Source of the DNA: Manduca sexta
Taxonomy: Eukaryota; Arthropoda; Insecta; Lepidoptera; Sphingidae
Length of the DNA stretch: 64,000 bases
Direction of reading: 5' to 3'
Assembly (NCBI RefSeq): GCF_014839805.1
Contig: NC_051140.1
Location: 12,669,826 to 12,733,825 of the forward strand
The notes beneath the pieces were generated by a model that saw nothing but the letters and a program-made list of their open reading frames with translations, was not told the DNA's origin and made no database searches. Position 1 is the first letter of the stretch; each line of letters begins with the position of its first letter. Both the position numbers and the translations under genes were made by a program. This document shows positions 40,801-50,039 of this stretch, piece after piece.

Positions 40801-43800
40801 AATATGATAACAAAATTAAAGCGCGATAAATAAAATAATGTTTTATAAAAGTATAGCGGTGTCGGTAGAATGTATTTAAGTTGGTAATGCGTTGTTGTTG
40901 AGGTGTAGCAGGTCGCAGCACGTAGCTCGGTGCGGCGGCATGGCGCGGCGAAGCGGGGCAACCGGGCGGGCGGCAACTCACGCGCTGCGTGCTGAGTAAA
41001 CAAAACTACAAAACAGGCACATAGCACATACACGAGTGGCCGACGCTGCTGCCTGCCTGCTACCTCTCTCTGACATGTATATAAATACCGGGCTGGCTTC
41101 TTGCACCAATATTACAGATTAAAATAAACTACTCGCGTAAACATTGATAACGCAATGCAACACACCTCATTGAGTTTTTGGTTACTTACTGGTTCTTCAT
41201 ACGACCGCGGTCGATGTTTGAATTCTCAAATGCTATATGAATTAAGTTATTACTTGTTTTGCTGTGTAGGATACCTAGACACACACAAGTTGTCGACAAT
41301 CATGTCATGAACACAAAATATCGAAGAAATATGAGCACGCTGCAGTTACGGCACGCATTACGGGCTTTAACTGATGTAGATGAGCGTACAGCGTACTCCA
41401 CAGTTTGTATAGTATTTTTTGGAATGTTGTGAATAAACTTTCTCCTACTGTGTTTATTATGTCAACGCAGGCATTGTTCATAACACGGTGCAGTCGACGG
41501 CACAAGGAACTGTCACTTTGTTAGCTTATTCATAAAAACCTTCGGGTAACATAAGCAAAGATAACGTACTTTTATTTCGAAATGTAACGGAATTCCCTTA
41601 AATTTCCCTTGCTAACGTACAATCCATTATTCGATAGTACCTATTATATATTATAAAAAATATATAAAAGAAAAAAATGGTAATGATTGGTAACAAGTCA
41701 GCGTTAAAAAGTACGCCGTGAATCAATTTATTTCGTAATAAAACTTACGAAGCAAGTCCGAAAATATTTAGATTCCCACTTTCAAACAAGTCACTATAAA
41801 CTAATAGAAGAGTCAAGATACCGGTTACATTCCTCTCTGGAAATATTTGTCATACGTACGAATGATGCGTTTTATTTGTTTATTCTATATAAAGGCGCTA
41901 AATATTAACGTAGAACGCTGTCTGCACACAAAACATAGTCTAGGTATCGTTCCTTAGTAAGGCTAAAGTAGGAAAGAAAATGTAGAGAAGCCTTTTATAA
42001 GGTGAGGTTACACGATAGGCGTGCGCGAGTACAAGGCAAGTATGGCGCGCGGCGCACGCCGTCACGAGGCCTCGGTGCAGTGTTACGTCAATGAATGAAA
42101 AAGGTACCAGAAACGCAACCTAAATACCGAACATTCTTCCAGTGCCCGCCGTCGCCACGTGTGCCTGCCACCTCGCTTTTACCGCTGCCGCCGCCCGAAA
42201 TAATATGCTTAGCTTACATACCAACGCATACAAATGTATATCGAATTAGCGAACCTACCTATAAATTATCATATAGCTAACAGCAATCATTTAAATAAGC
42301 CTTTGTGCATTTATGCGTTCTATTAATGAAAGTTTGTGTCGGTAAGTTTTTGGGTAGAACTTTATATGTTTATGTTGTTGTTCCTACTATTTATATATGA
42401 TGATAAGTTTTATGGATTGAGCAAGATAGTGGTAAAGATGTCTTCTTTTTATATTACTGCATTTGTAACTTATGGGTTTAAGAATTTTAACACGTTCTGT
42501 TTATGTTCTAAATACGTGAGAATGGGCGAACGTTTCGTCCAGTCATTGTATTTGTCATCTTATTTTAATTCTAGGAGTTGTTAGTCATCGGCTATCCATT
42601 ATTACAATTTCCGTATCTATATCCGATATTTGAGGAATGTTCAGAATGTTACTCACAACAGTTCAATGAAATCTATACATTAGTCATTGCTGAATAATAA
42701 ACTTGATTCTAACTTTTATAATATATTTATATAAGTCGGTAATTTAATATCCATGTTTAGCTATCTATCCTCAGTTAATAGCTACGGTAATACAAAAAGA
42801 AATGTCTTTTATTTCACTCGGTTCCCACGTTATTTTTTGTGTAAGAGCCCGATAAGGGGAATGGCATACCCTTTCTTAGTTCAGTAACGATCGTGGGCCC
42901 TTATTTATTACTAATAGATTTTCGAACGTTAAATGTCTGTGCATACATTAAAAAACAACACAACCCACTTAATTTAGGTTAACAATTACTTACATTTTTG
43001 TCTATTTGAAATGCATTGAATGTGTATACATTTAATAGACTTCCTATGCTTTAATGTATAACAATTAAAGTTGTCGATGTTAAGGTAATTCCAGGTGCGT
43101 TCCACACATAGGTAATGTTAAGTGCCAGAAGATGGCGGTGTTGTTAGAAGCCGATAAAGAAAGCGAGCGAGCAACGAAGCGAAGCTGCCGTAAAAGCTAC
43201 ATGATAATAAGAGGTAACGTATTTGTTGCAGGTGTGGCGGGCGCGAGCGCGAGCGCGAGTGGCAGCGGCGTGACAGGGGTGACGCGCCGCGGACGATGCA
43301 AGTGGTTCAACGTGGCGAAGGGATGGGGGTTCATTACCCCCGACGACGGCGGTCAAGACGTATTCGTGCACCAGGTGGATATTTTTGGACAATTACCGAT
43401 GGACAGAAGAGCCCTTTATAATTTTGCAATCTCGAAAATATATCCCGTAAACATGTAACTGAGTCGTAACGTTCTAAAATCGAAGTTGCTACATTAAAAT
43501 TATTGAAATAGAAAAGTAAATCCATTCACGAAATGTTGTGGCGTATCTAGCGGTTGACCCGATAGTGCGCTTATTTGTTTGTTCGGCTTATCAAGGCCGG
43601 ATGTTTTTTCTATACATTTGCGCCACCAAACTCGTACTTCGTTCGGCTGCAACAACGCCAGCGGTAAAACTTATATTAGGTCAAGACTATGTTACTGGAT
43701 GCCGATAACGTTGACATTTTTCTCACAACCGATAAGTAAATTTACAACCATTCCCATTAACCACTTTATAGACGAAATATTGTTAACAGTTATGTGCATT

Positions 43801-46800
43801 TCAGTTGTAACAGATTTTAATGGCCATTTTATCCTGTCTAGGAGATGGGAAATAGGATTCTTAATATACATATTTTGTCGCTTTATATTAGGTATTTACA
43901 AATTTATACATAAACTATCTTGTATAGGAAATAACGAGGTGTAATTTATATATTCTTTCAGAGTGTTATCCAAATGCCTGGGTTTAGATCACTCGGCGAC
44001 GAGGAAGATGTAGAGTTTGAGTGCAAGGAGTCTGATAAGGGTTTAGAGGCGACACGTGTCTCTGGCCCATCGTCCGTGGACTGCCAAGGTTCCCACCGCC
44101 GTCCGCTCTCCAAGAAACGCTTCCGAAAAATACGGTAAATTATTATTTAACTAGTTTACATTGGAAATTGATATAATAATTCTAATGATATTACCGTATA
44201 CCTTATGAACTTCTTGGATTATTTGTTTATTTTTCCGACCTTTTATAGAACCTGAATAAGTTTAACTAATTATGTGATAAGATTTCATAATTTAGACCTT
44301 TTTGCATCTAACCTTTTTAGTTGTAAATTGCCTTATGCTTAACCTAAATCAAATGTGGGAGTCATTACCTTTTTTTTATTTATCTTGACAATTCAATTTG
44401 AACTGAGTTCTTCTTGTTTTTATAGTTGATTCAGTTTAGGCTCATTATAGCTTAGTAAATTCTCAGAGATGTGCATAGTTTTGCGGCTCAAGGTTAATAG
44501 AAATGGCTGCTTCTTTTATCATACTGTGTATTATTTATACTGAAAGGATATAGTTATTTAGAAAAAAAAATACTGTTATTGTAAAGCGACAGTCAAATTA
44601 GTTATATTTTTTTATTTTTTACACGGAATAAACACTCTGCAAGAAAATGTTACATTGTAACAAGATACGACCGAAATACGTATATTATCATGAAACTACA
44701 GCGGTTGTGCAACAAGAAATATTTACGAACTATGTGATTGTGTTCCCATTCACATCGGCAAACAAGGGTTATCGCATTATCACAGCACGGAAAATACAGT
44801 TACACGATTATAAACATTCAAATGCAAGATGTTCTCAAATATTATTATTATGTTGTAAAACCCTTTAGTATTTCAACAGTTACATTGAACTATTTATATC
44901 ATGTGTCTGATATTACATTCTTATGGGTATACCAAAAATTAAAAATTGGTTATAGGTTTCTTTTTATACTATTAAACGGGAATGTCTATTTCTGCTGCCA
45001 AGACGCAGTATACGAGTAGTATCGCTATCTATCTACTATCGTTTCAGTTTGAAGGACATTGCAGTCAGGGTAATGCTCGCTGACATTTAAAATTTAAGGT
45101 TTTAGGATAACGAGTGCAATTAATGTCACGCAGAACGTGTTATTTCAAAATTCTTTGTGAAATAAATACGGTTTGTCTTTAGACGAGCACCATGCTCATC
45201 GCGTTTTTCAGTTCTTTAAGAAAACATTTTGTGGGGTTTAATCATAAATAGTTTTTCTTACTATTTTTTGTCAGCGCCCCGCTCTCGTGATAAGGATTTT
45301 ATGGGATAATTATTTTCTCGGGTTAAAAATAGCTTATAAAAATCCTACTCCTAGTAATGTAGATTTCTATTAGTGAAAGAATTTTAAAATCAGTTCAGCA
45401 ACTCCAGAGATTAGACCTTCAAACTTAACATATAAACAATCAATACAACGAACTCACAATATTTTCCTCTTTATAATAATAATATAGATATAATATGTTA
45501 TGGTAAAATATCCAAACGTGCCTAACTTTTTATTGATTATGGAGTATTTTTGACGAATTACAGTAACAATTAGTCGGTAGCTGAATCAGACTCTAAGAAC
45601 AAAAAAGTTACACGTTTTGGAGGGATCGCTGTCCGTTATTCACAAAGCTTTGGAGATCATAAATTCCCATAATCAATTTTCATCATGACTAATTTGGTTT
45701 GGTAGTTAGAATTTAAAACACATATTCCAATTGGTACTAAACTTTAGGCTGGAGGAATGATGTTTGTACAAATGCTGTTGGTCTCTTGGTATGCCGACAG
45801 ATAGCGCTAGTACAAATCAAAGAAAGTAAATTTATAATTTGTTAATATAGAACTATAAATTGGATTTCAACTATAAAAATTAAGAATGCAAACCTTAAAA
45901 CAAACTACCTTATCACGCATGGGCGCCGGCAAGATTAGTTTTAGAGAGGTGCATCTGCACCTTTGCACTATATTGCATAATATCATTAAGATTGTTTTTT
46001 CAAATTCAAGTCGCGCATGTTTTTGAAAATGCTTTATCCTAAAAAACCTCTGTGGTCGATAGTTCCCACTGTTGCAGAAATATTCAGTGACTTATATTAT
46101 TCGTTTATTGTGTGTGTGCACGTGCACCTACTTGCACTCCCCTACCGGCGCCCATGTTATCACGTATTGTGTGGGTCATTTTTTACAAATTAATGGTGAG
46201 GTAGCAAGTTGCTCACTTTGTGGTAACTGGAATGTCCTGTGATATTAGAAGTTGAGTTCCCAATGAGTAGTACCCGCTAATTATGTTATTTTACAATATC
46301 CTGCAAACTAGAATACGAAAGAGTACCTATACTTGAATACCCATAGACGGGCTGATTCATAGGGAAATCCCAAAACTCTTATTAAAAACTCACAAACTGA
46401 CGTTCTATTTTTCATTAGTTGCTACAATTGCGGGGAGTTTGCCAACCACATCGCTGCCAAATGCAGCATCGGCCCACAACCAAAGAGGTGTCACAACTGC
46501 AAGAGCGAAGATCATCTGATTGCTGACTGTCCTATAAAGGTAACGTTTATTATCTTTCTTACGATTAAGAGATTCAGAATCGTTTAATAGAGATATGAAA
46601 CCACAATAATATTTATTTTATACCAACAATTTCATTCCAATTGTGATTATAAGAAGCATAAGTTCTATAAAAATCTAACCTCGCTTTATGGGTCTACTGA
46701 AAGCGTTAATAGGGGATAGATTGAAAATTAATCGGTCAGATTTTCATGTCATGCAAACAATTGTGTAATTTCTTTAATACGATTTGTCCCGGAGTGGATC

Positions 46801-47351
46801 CGTCAAAAAAGTCGCCATACTGGAGTGATGTATGGGAAGGTAAAAAAGAAATTGTGGAATACACGTACAATATCAAAATTACATGCGCCTATATGTTTAT
46901 TTGTGAACTATGGAACAAAAGTGTTCGTTGTGTGAGGTTTCTAACATAAGTAAATTACTGGGGATAATCCAACCTGAACGGTTTGTCACTGATGCGACCC
47001 TTTTCAGGTAATTCCTTGATTAAGCTGATTTTCAAAAGCCGATACTGCATTATAATAGAATAAGCATGATGCAATGAGTTCATATTAAATATCATGTTGT
47101 ATATTTTAGTAAAAAAAATAATCAATTCGCAAGATTTAAGCATTCACGAAACTCAAAAAAATGGTGAGTTAGCAATTACGTACTGACTCAAGAGTCATAT
47201 TATTTTGTATTTTTTTATTTGTTTAAAGTTACATATGATAATAATCAAGATATTACTATTTATGTAATTTAAGGTTGAGAAGAAAAAGGACGAAACGCAA
47301 TCCAAGAGTTCCAGCAGTTCCCAAGGCAGTCAACAACACCCTCCGCAATAG
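37832..47351 (+). CDS. lin-28: lin-28, RNA-binding pluripotency/developmental-timing protein (five coding exons)
   Basis: Coding exons are 37832-37871, 43232-43374, 43962-44134, 46419-46539 and 47274-47351. All introns are GT-AG and phases agree (1, 0, 2, 0), giving 184 residues, close to the usual size of insect and vertebrate LIN28 (about 195-210). Residues 32 to about 97 form a cold-shock domain with RNP1-like KGWGFITP (43-50) and RNP2-like DVFVHQ (56-61). A basic linker (SKKRFRKIR, 111-119) leads to two zinc knuckles: C120/C123/H129/C134 and C143/C146/H151/C156. The tail is Lys-, Ser- and Gln-rich. In the family, LIN28 binds the loop of the let-7 precursor and blocks its maturation, and also binds mRNAs; it is mainly cytoplasmic and controls developmental timing and stem-cell growth. 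Orthology is clear from domain order and near-identity of core motifs to insect LIN-28. The ATG at 37832 was chosen because its exon ends at a consensus donor (A|GTAAGT) in the phase exon 2 needs. Confidence 0.96.
39550..39670. promoter_or_regulatory. GC-rich islet in lin-28 intron 1
   Basis: CACGCGGCGGCGAGGCACTCGC through CACCGCGGCGTACGCG is strongly CpG-rich. No coding potential is recognised. Candidate intronic enhancer or alternative promoter of lin-28. Confidence 0.3.
40880..41060. promoter_or_regulatory. GC-rich islet in lin-28 intron 1, upstream of a TATA box
   Basis: GTGCGGCGGCATGGCGCGGCG and following is CpG-rich and lies just before the TATA-like sequence at 41078. Frames on both strands (including a minus one with a hydrophobic start) have no recognised domain. 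Confidence 0.3.
41060..41125 (+). promoter_or_regulatory. TATA-containing promoter candidate inside lin-28 intron 1
   Basis: TATATAAATA at 41078-41087 follows a GC-rich islet (40890-41060). A start about 25-30 bp downstream would fall near 41110. It lies 2.0 kb upstream of the alternative in-frame ATG at 43132, so it could drive a short lin-28 transcript. TATA-like strings are frequent in AT-rich DNA; the adjacent CpG-rich block makes this one better than average. Confidence 0.3.
42005..42200. promoter_or_regulatory. GC-rich islet in lin-28 intron 1
   Basis: GTATGGCGCGCGGCGCACGCCG through GTTACGTCAATG (CRE-like) and a C-rich tail (GCTGCCGCCGCCCG). It lies 1 kb upstream of exon 2 and of the alternative ATG. 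Confidence 0.3.
43132..43231 (+). CDS. lin-28: Possible alternative lin-28 N-terminus, in frame with exon 2
   Basis: An ATG at 43132 (context AAGATGG, purine at -3 and G at +4, a good start context) opens a frame that runs without a stop through the exon 2 acceptor and straight into the cold-shock-domain frame. It would replace the 13-residue N-terminus with about 33 residues ([20 protein letters not shown], then a short basic and hydrophobic stretch). A transcript starting in intron 1 would use it. The GTAACG at 43214 cannot be a donor to the acceptor 18 bp away because that intron would be too short. It may be coincidental. Confidence 0.35.
43232..43374 (+). CDS. lin-28: lin-28 coding exon 2 (first half of cold-shock domain)
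   Basis: The exon follows the acceptor TTGTTGCAG and ends CAG|GTGGAT. It encodes an Ala/Ser/Gly-rich spacer (a GCGAGC-type repeat in the DNA) followed by the start of the cold-shock domain: [16 protein letters not shown], then DVFVHQ. The aromatic residues W38, F39, W45, F47, F58 and H60 correspond to the nucleic-acid-binding face of CSD proteins. The junction to the next exon (VFVHQ|SVIQM) falls inside the CSD. Confidence 0.95.
43375..43961 (+). other. lin-28 intron 2
   Basis: A 587-bp intron splits the cold-shock domain between VFVHQ and SVIQM. It contains a 121-codon open frame (43579-43944) that starts only at TTG and has no recognisable domain, so I treat it as chance. Confidence 0.85.
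43962..44134 (+). CDS. lin-28: lin-28 coding exon 3 (second half of CSD and basic linker)
   Basis: The exon follows acceptor TATTCTTTCAG and ends ATACG|GTAAAT in phase 2. It encodes [20 protein letters not shown], the C-terminal CSD strands, then the linker with [13 protein letters not shown] just before the zinc knuckles. The linker arginines and lysines are typical of LIN28 and would help nuclear or nucleolar targeting and RNA contact (inference from family knowledge). Confidence 0.95.
45035..45195 (+). repeat. Dispersed repeat, copy 1 (unclassified transposon tail)
   Basis: This stretch shares an ordered set of motifs with 51745-51925: GGAAGGACATTG-like start, GACATTTAA/GAGATTTAA, then GAGTGCAAT/GAGTACAAT and a final CATC-rich segment. 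Two diverged copies in one window indicate an interspersed repeat. Its class cannot be decided from sequence alone. Confidence 0.45.
45918..46156. mobile_element. hAT-like MITE with perfect 8-bp target duplication, in lin-28 intron 3
   Basis: The element begins CATGGGCGCCGG and ends with its exact inverse, CCGGCGCCCATG. It is flanked by identical 8-bp direct repeats TTATCACG (45910-45917 and 46157-46164). An 8-bp duplication with CA...TG ends is the hallmark of hAT-superfamily insertions. At 239 bp it has no coding capacity, so it is non-autonomous. A subterminal segment near each end carries related GGTGCA/TGCACC motifs. Perfect TIR tips and duplication suggest a fairly recent insertion. Confidence 0.85.
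46419..46539 (+). CDS. lin-28: lin-28 coding exon 4 (two CCHC zinc knuckles)
   Basis: The exon follows acceptor TTCATTAG and ends AAG|GTAACG. It holds both retroviral-type zinc knuckles: [15 protein letters not shown] and, eight residues on, [14 protein letters not shown]. The second has the standard C-X2-C-X4-H-X4-C spacing. The first reads C-X2-C-X5-H-X4-C, one residue longer than the canonical spacing. In the family these knuckles bind the GGAG motif of pre-let-7. Confidence 0.96.
46540..47273 (+). other. lin-28 intron 4
   Basis: A 734-bp AT-rich intron between the zinc-knuckle exon and the terminal exon. I see no repeat or conserved element in it. Confidence 0.85.
47274..47351 (+). CDS. 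lin-28: lin-28 coding exon 5 (Ser/Gln-rich C-terminus and stop)
   Basis: The acceptor is ATTTAAG; the exon starts VEKKKDETQ, continues through a Ser/Gln-rich stretch and ends at TAG (47349-47351). The tail is low-complexity, as in other LIN28 proteins, where this segment is poorly conserved. Confidence 0.88.
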   Translation, partial: VEKKKDETQSKSSSSSQGSQQHPPQ

Positions 47352-47547
47352 TGACTCCATGCGAAACGTCTCCAATAACAAAACCTCTACAATAACAAAA
47401 TGTTCATCACTCCATCTTTATGGGTGCACATGAGAGAAGATAAATATTTTTCTAAAATTCCGACAGATAACTGGCAATAGTAACCCTCCGTCTATTTGTC
47501 GTTAAAGACACGATTAATATTTAATTTGTAATGCTAATTTTATTAGG

Positions 47548-47553
47548 AATAAA
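47548..47553 (+). terminator. Proximal poly(A) signal AATAAA of lin-28
   Basis: AATAAA about 200 nt after the stop codon. Cleavage 10-30 nt downstream would cut in or just after let-7 site 1 and remove sites 2 and 3. Confidence 0.4.
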
Positions 47554-47560
47554 GAAACCA

Positions 47561-47568
47561 CTACCTCA
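47561..47568 (+). promoter_or_regulatory. let-7 target site 1 (8-mer) in lin-28 3'UTR
   Basis: CTACCTCA is the exact complement of let-7 seed positions 2-8 plus the A opposite position 1. The preceding base makes it ACTACCTCA, matching let-7 positions 1-9. It lies 210 nt after the stop, just downstream of an AATAAA at 47548. Confidence 0.7.
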
Positions 47569-48071
47569 TTTTCAGTACAAAATAGAATGTAAACTAAGAC
47601 TGATCAGTACAAACCCATTAGTAATACAAACTCTACAATCTTATAACTATATTATTTTAACAACATGTGACCTAAGTTTGCTAACGTAACATAAGTACAA
47701 ATTTTATGTGTTCGAGTGTCGTATATCTTGATTTTTTACGTACATTATTTGGTATTTATCCAAAGTTAAGCGTGTGTTTATATTAATTTCGTTGCTATAT
47801 TATATTATCGTCATTTTAACGTAGTTCTTTTAGCGTGTAAAATTATTAAGATAAGATTTTTTTTAATTGGCTACGAACAAAAATGGAGTGCCACAAAAAC
47901 GGTAATATCTAAAACTCTTCCCCCCACTATTGTAAACAGGCAATTTAATATTACCACCATGGGAAAGTAACCCTGATGTTCTTTAATATGGTTCAGTGCT
48001 ATACCAAAACGTAAATCGTATGTTACTCATGACACTTAAACTGAAATGATTAGAATTGTTACCTGAAATTA

Positions 48072-48104
48072 TTACAAATATTTGCGTAATGCAAATATTT
48101 GTAA
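48072..48104 (+). repeat. Perfect 14-bp hairpin in putative lin-28 3'UTR
   Basis: TTACAAATATTTGC, loop GTAAT, then the exact reverse complement. All 14 positions pair, mostly A-U. Confidence 0.9.
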
Positions 48105-48961
48105 AGTCGACATAATTTTAAAATGAATAATTACATATATAGCGTAAAAGATCTACATGTCCACGTATTATGTTGATAGCACACAACATTATTATGTACT
48201 TCGTAAATGTAGAAGATTAATGTGCCAAAGTAAAATTTACCTTGTTGCAATAATTCTAAAGTTATTTTATAAGAGTGACTCGCTAACACAACTATTGAGT
48301 GTAGCTTATGTTCAATTAACTTGCCTTGATTTTATAATGATAGTGGTTTTTGCAATATATTTTGTAAACAGTACTGTTCACAAAAACGATAACGAATACC
48401 TACTAAAAATGTAAAACCATTTGCGATTTACTTTTGCTCAAAAGCCTAATAATAAGTAGATGTGTCAATAAACATGTAGGTACTTAATTATTCTTGCAAT
48501 TGAATAATTCAAATGTAATTGTTTGTTAAGCGTAAGGTTAAGTATTGAATGTGTTTTATAATGAAGGTGACTGAAGGGAGCAGAATCCTCCAAAGATTTG
48601 AATGCAATCGTGTGCTACAATTTTTGTGTCCCGTAACGTATTTTTTATTTTGTAAGATGAGTTAAAATGTTATTATTACTATGAAAATTAGATTTTATAA
48701 AAATCATAAACGACAATTGTAATGTAATTTGTTCAACATTAAAATTACAAAAACGAATGTTGTAGAATTTTACAATTGTCGCAAATAAATGTAACAGAGC
48801 AACCGTCAGTAAACGTAGTTAATATCTCAATCATATCATTCACACAATGTGAAAAAAACAATTATTAAGAAATAACCAATATTTAACCTTCGCTGTTTGA
48901 AATTTTATATATTCAAGTACGTAACAATGTAATATCGAAGTAACAAAATATTAGCGTTAAT

Positions 48962-48969
48962 CTACCTCA
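48962..48969 (+). promoter_or_regulatory. let-7 target site 2 (8-mer) in lin-28 3'UTR
   Basis: A second CTACCTCA, 1.6 kb after the lin-28 stop. It would be present only in transcripts that use the distal poly(A) signal at 49899. Confidence 0.6.
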
Positions 48970-49168
48970 AGTAGTTTAAGGTGTTTATGATATATTAATA
49001 AGATTTTATGTTATTGTGTTCAATGTCATTTTACAACCACCGATGAGTAAGTTTTTACGAGTTAAGTACTTTATAATAATATTTATCGCCATGCCAATAG
49101 TTTCTGCAGCTCTAGATTATACGTTTTCTTCATATAAGTTACACACTTATGACGCCATCGTGTAGATC

Positions 49169-49268
49169 ATATTTTCATTATATCGCTCCATTGCATTGGT
49201 TTAATCACAGAACAATTAGGAGATATATTTTCATTATATTGCTCCATTGCATTGGTTTAATCACAGAA
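49169..49268. repeat. Two-copy tandem duplication (44-bp match, 56-bp period)
   Basis: A 44-bp block at 49169-49212 recurs at 49225-49268 with a single C/T difference. The copies read ATATTTTCATTATAT, then GCTCCATTGCATTGG, then TTTAATCACAGAA. It lies in the putative lin-28 3'UTR. Confidence 0.9.
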
Positions 49269-49730
49269 AACTTATGAGATAAAACTAGCAAAGTCTTAAT
49301 TTGACGTGTAATTTTACTATATGAAGATAAGGATCGCCTCTCACACAGCATAGAAACACCGCTGCGGGACAATAAGTGCGCCTTCACCTCTGTTTAGACC
49401 TCCGAGATATTTTAGTTTAACATACCAATAATTATGATGATGTCTTGATTAAATGTGTATTGTCATTTATAAATTGTTAAAAGCATTCATGTAGAATACT
49501 AGTTGTCGAAATGTGTGCTCGTGTGTAGTCTTCTTGTGTACGTGTTCAATAGTAAAAAACAAACATATTAATTTATTAAACAAGCTGCAATGAAACAGAT
49601 GTGGTAGAATTTCAGTAGGAGATAAATATAAATATGTGGGTATTGTAACAATACGGGTTTCATTCGTTCATTTTAATGTGTAGTTATGTAACTATTTATA
49701 AGATTTTAAAGAAAGACTATTTGAAAACAT

Positions 49731-49738
49731 CTACCTCA
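49731..49738 (+). promoter_or_regulatory. let-7 target site 3 (8-mer) in lin-28 3'UTR
   Basis: A third CTACCTCA, about 170 nt upstream of the last AATAAA (49899), a favourable position near the end of a long 3'UTR. Confidence 0.6.
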
Positions 49739-49872
49739 TAATTTAACTTAGTTATATTAAGAGTTTATTCGTAAGTTAATTAATGTTCATAAATTCTAGC
49801 AATTATTTTTTTCCATTCTATCTGCTGATTGCCGAATTTCTTAAGGATTTCTTAGAGTTTAAATTTTGTTTT

Positions 49873-49890
49873 TTTATTATTATTATTATT
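49873..49890 (+). repeat. TTA microsatellite
   Basis: About six TTA/ATT units just upstream of the distal poly(A) signal. Confidence 0.85.
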
Positions 49891-49898
49891 AAAAGAAA

Positions 49899-49904
49899 AA
49901 TAAA
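49899..49904 (+). terminator. Distal poly(A) signal AATAAA, likely lin-28 end
   Basis: AATAAA after a TTA-repeat tract (49876-49890) and before a T-rich stretch at 49921-49932. It is the last canonical signal before the GC-rich islet at 50.04 kb. Confidence 0.45.
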
Positions 49905-50039
49905 CTATTAAACTACGAATGTATTTTATTTCACACCTGAAAATAATGACACAAATTCAACTATCTTCGGGAATTAACATAATCAATTAGGAAACCGAAC
50001 TCGGAATAAGAGACAAAATAATTTATCCTAGTGGAGAGA

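Larger units (their letters stand above)
37872..43231 (+). other. lin-28 intron 1 (5.4 kb)
   Basis: The intron is bounded by GTAAGT and TTGTTGCAG. It holds several GC-rich islets (39555-39660, 40890-41070, 42010-42200), a perfect CRE palindrome at 38255-38262 and a TATA-like sequence at 41078. First introns of developmental regulators often carry enhancers or alternative promoters; that role here is an inference. Confidence 0.7.
44135..46418 (+). other. lin-28 intron 3 (2.3 kb) with repeat insertions
   Basis: This intron separates the cold-shock-domain exons from the zinc-knuckle exon. It contains a repeat of unknown class (about 45035-45195) and a hAT-like MITE (45918-46156), both listed separately. 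The rest is AT-rich without recognisable features. Confidence 0.85.
47352..49925 (+). other. lin-28: Probable lin-28 3'UTR (about 2.5 kb)
   Basis: AT-rich sequence without a convincing ORF follows the stop codon. Poly(A) signals AATAAA occur at 47548, 48467, 48784 and 49899, the last followed by T-rich sequence near 49921. Three let-7 8-mer sites lie across the region, which argues that it is transcribed with lin-28. The 3' end is inferred from the last signal before the GC-rich islet at 50040; shorter isoforms are likely. Confidence 0.55.

Noticed and set aside
40749..41033. Minus-strand frame with a signal-peptide-like start
   Set aside because: The hydrophobic start and Arg/Ala-rich middle follow base composition of the intronic islet; there is no splice support or domain.
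43214..43231. GTAACG...GCAG read as an 18-bp mini-intron before lin-28 exon 2
   Set aside because: It is far below the minimum size spliceosomal introns use in insects. The acceptor is better explained by the long intron from 37872.
43579..43944. 121-codon open frame in lin-28 intron 2
   Set aside because: It starts only at TTG, has no recognisable domain and lies wholly between two well-supported exons of lin-28.
46197..46204. TGAGGTAG in lin-28 intron 3, identical to the first eight bases of let-7
   Set aside because: The following bases diverge from let-7 and the surrounding sequence does not fold into a precursor-like hairpin. It looks like a chance 8-mer.
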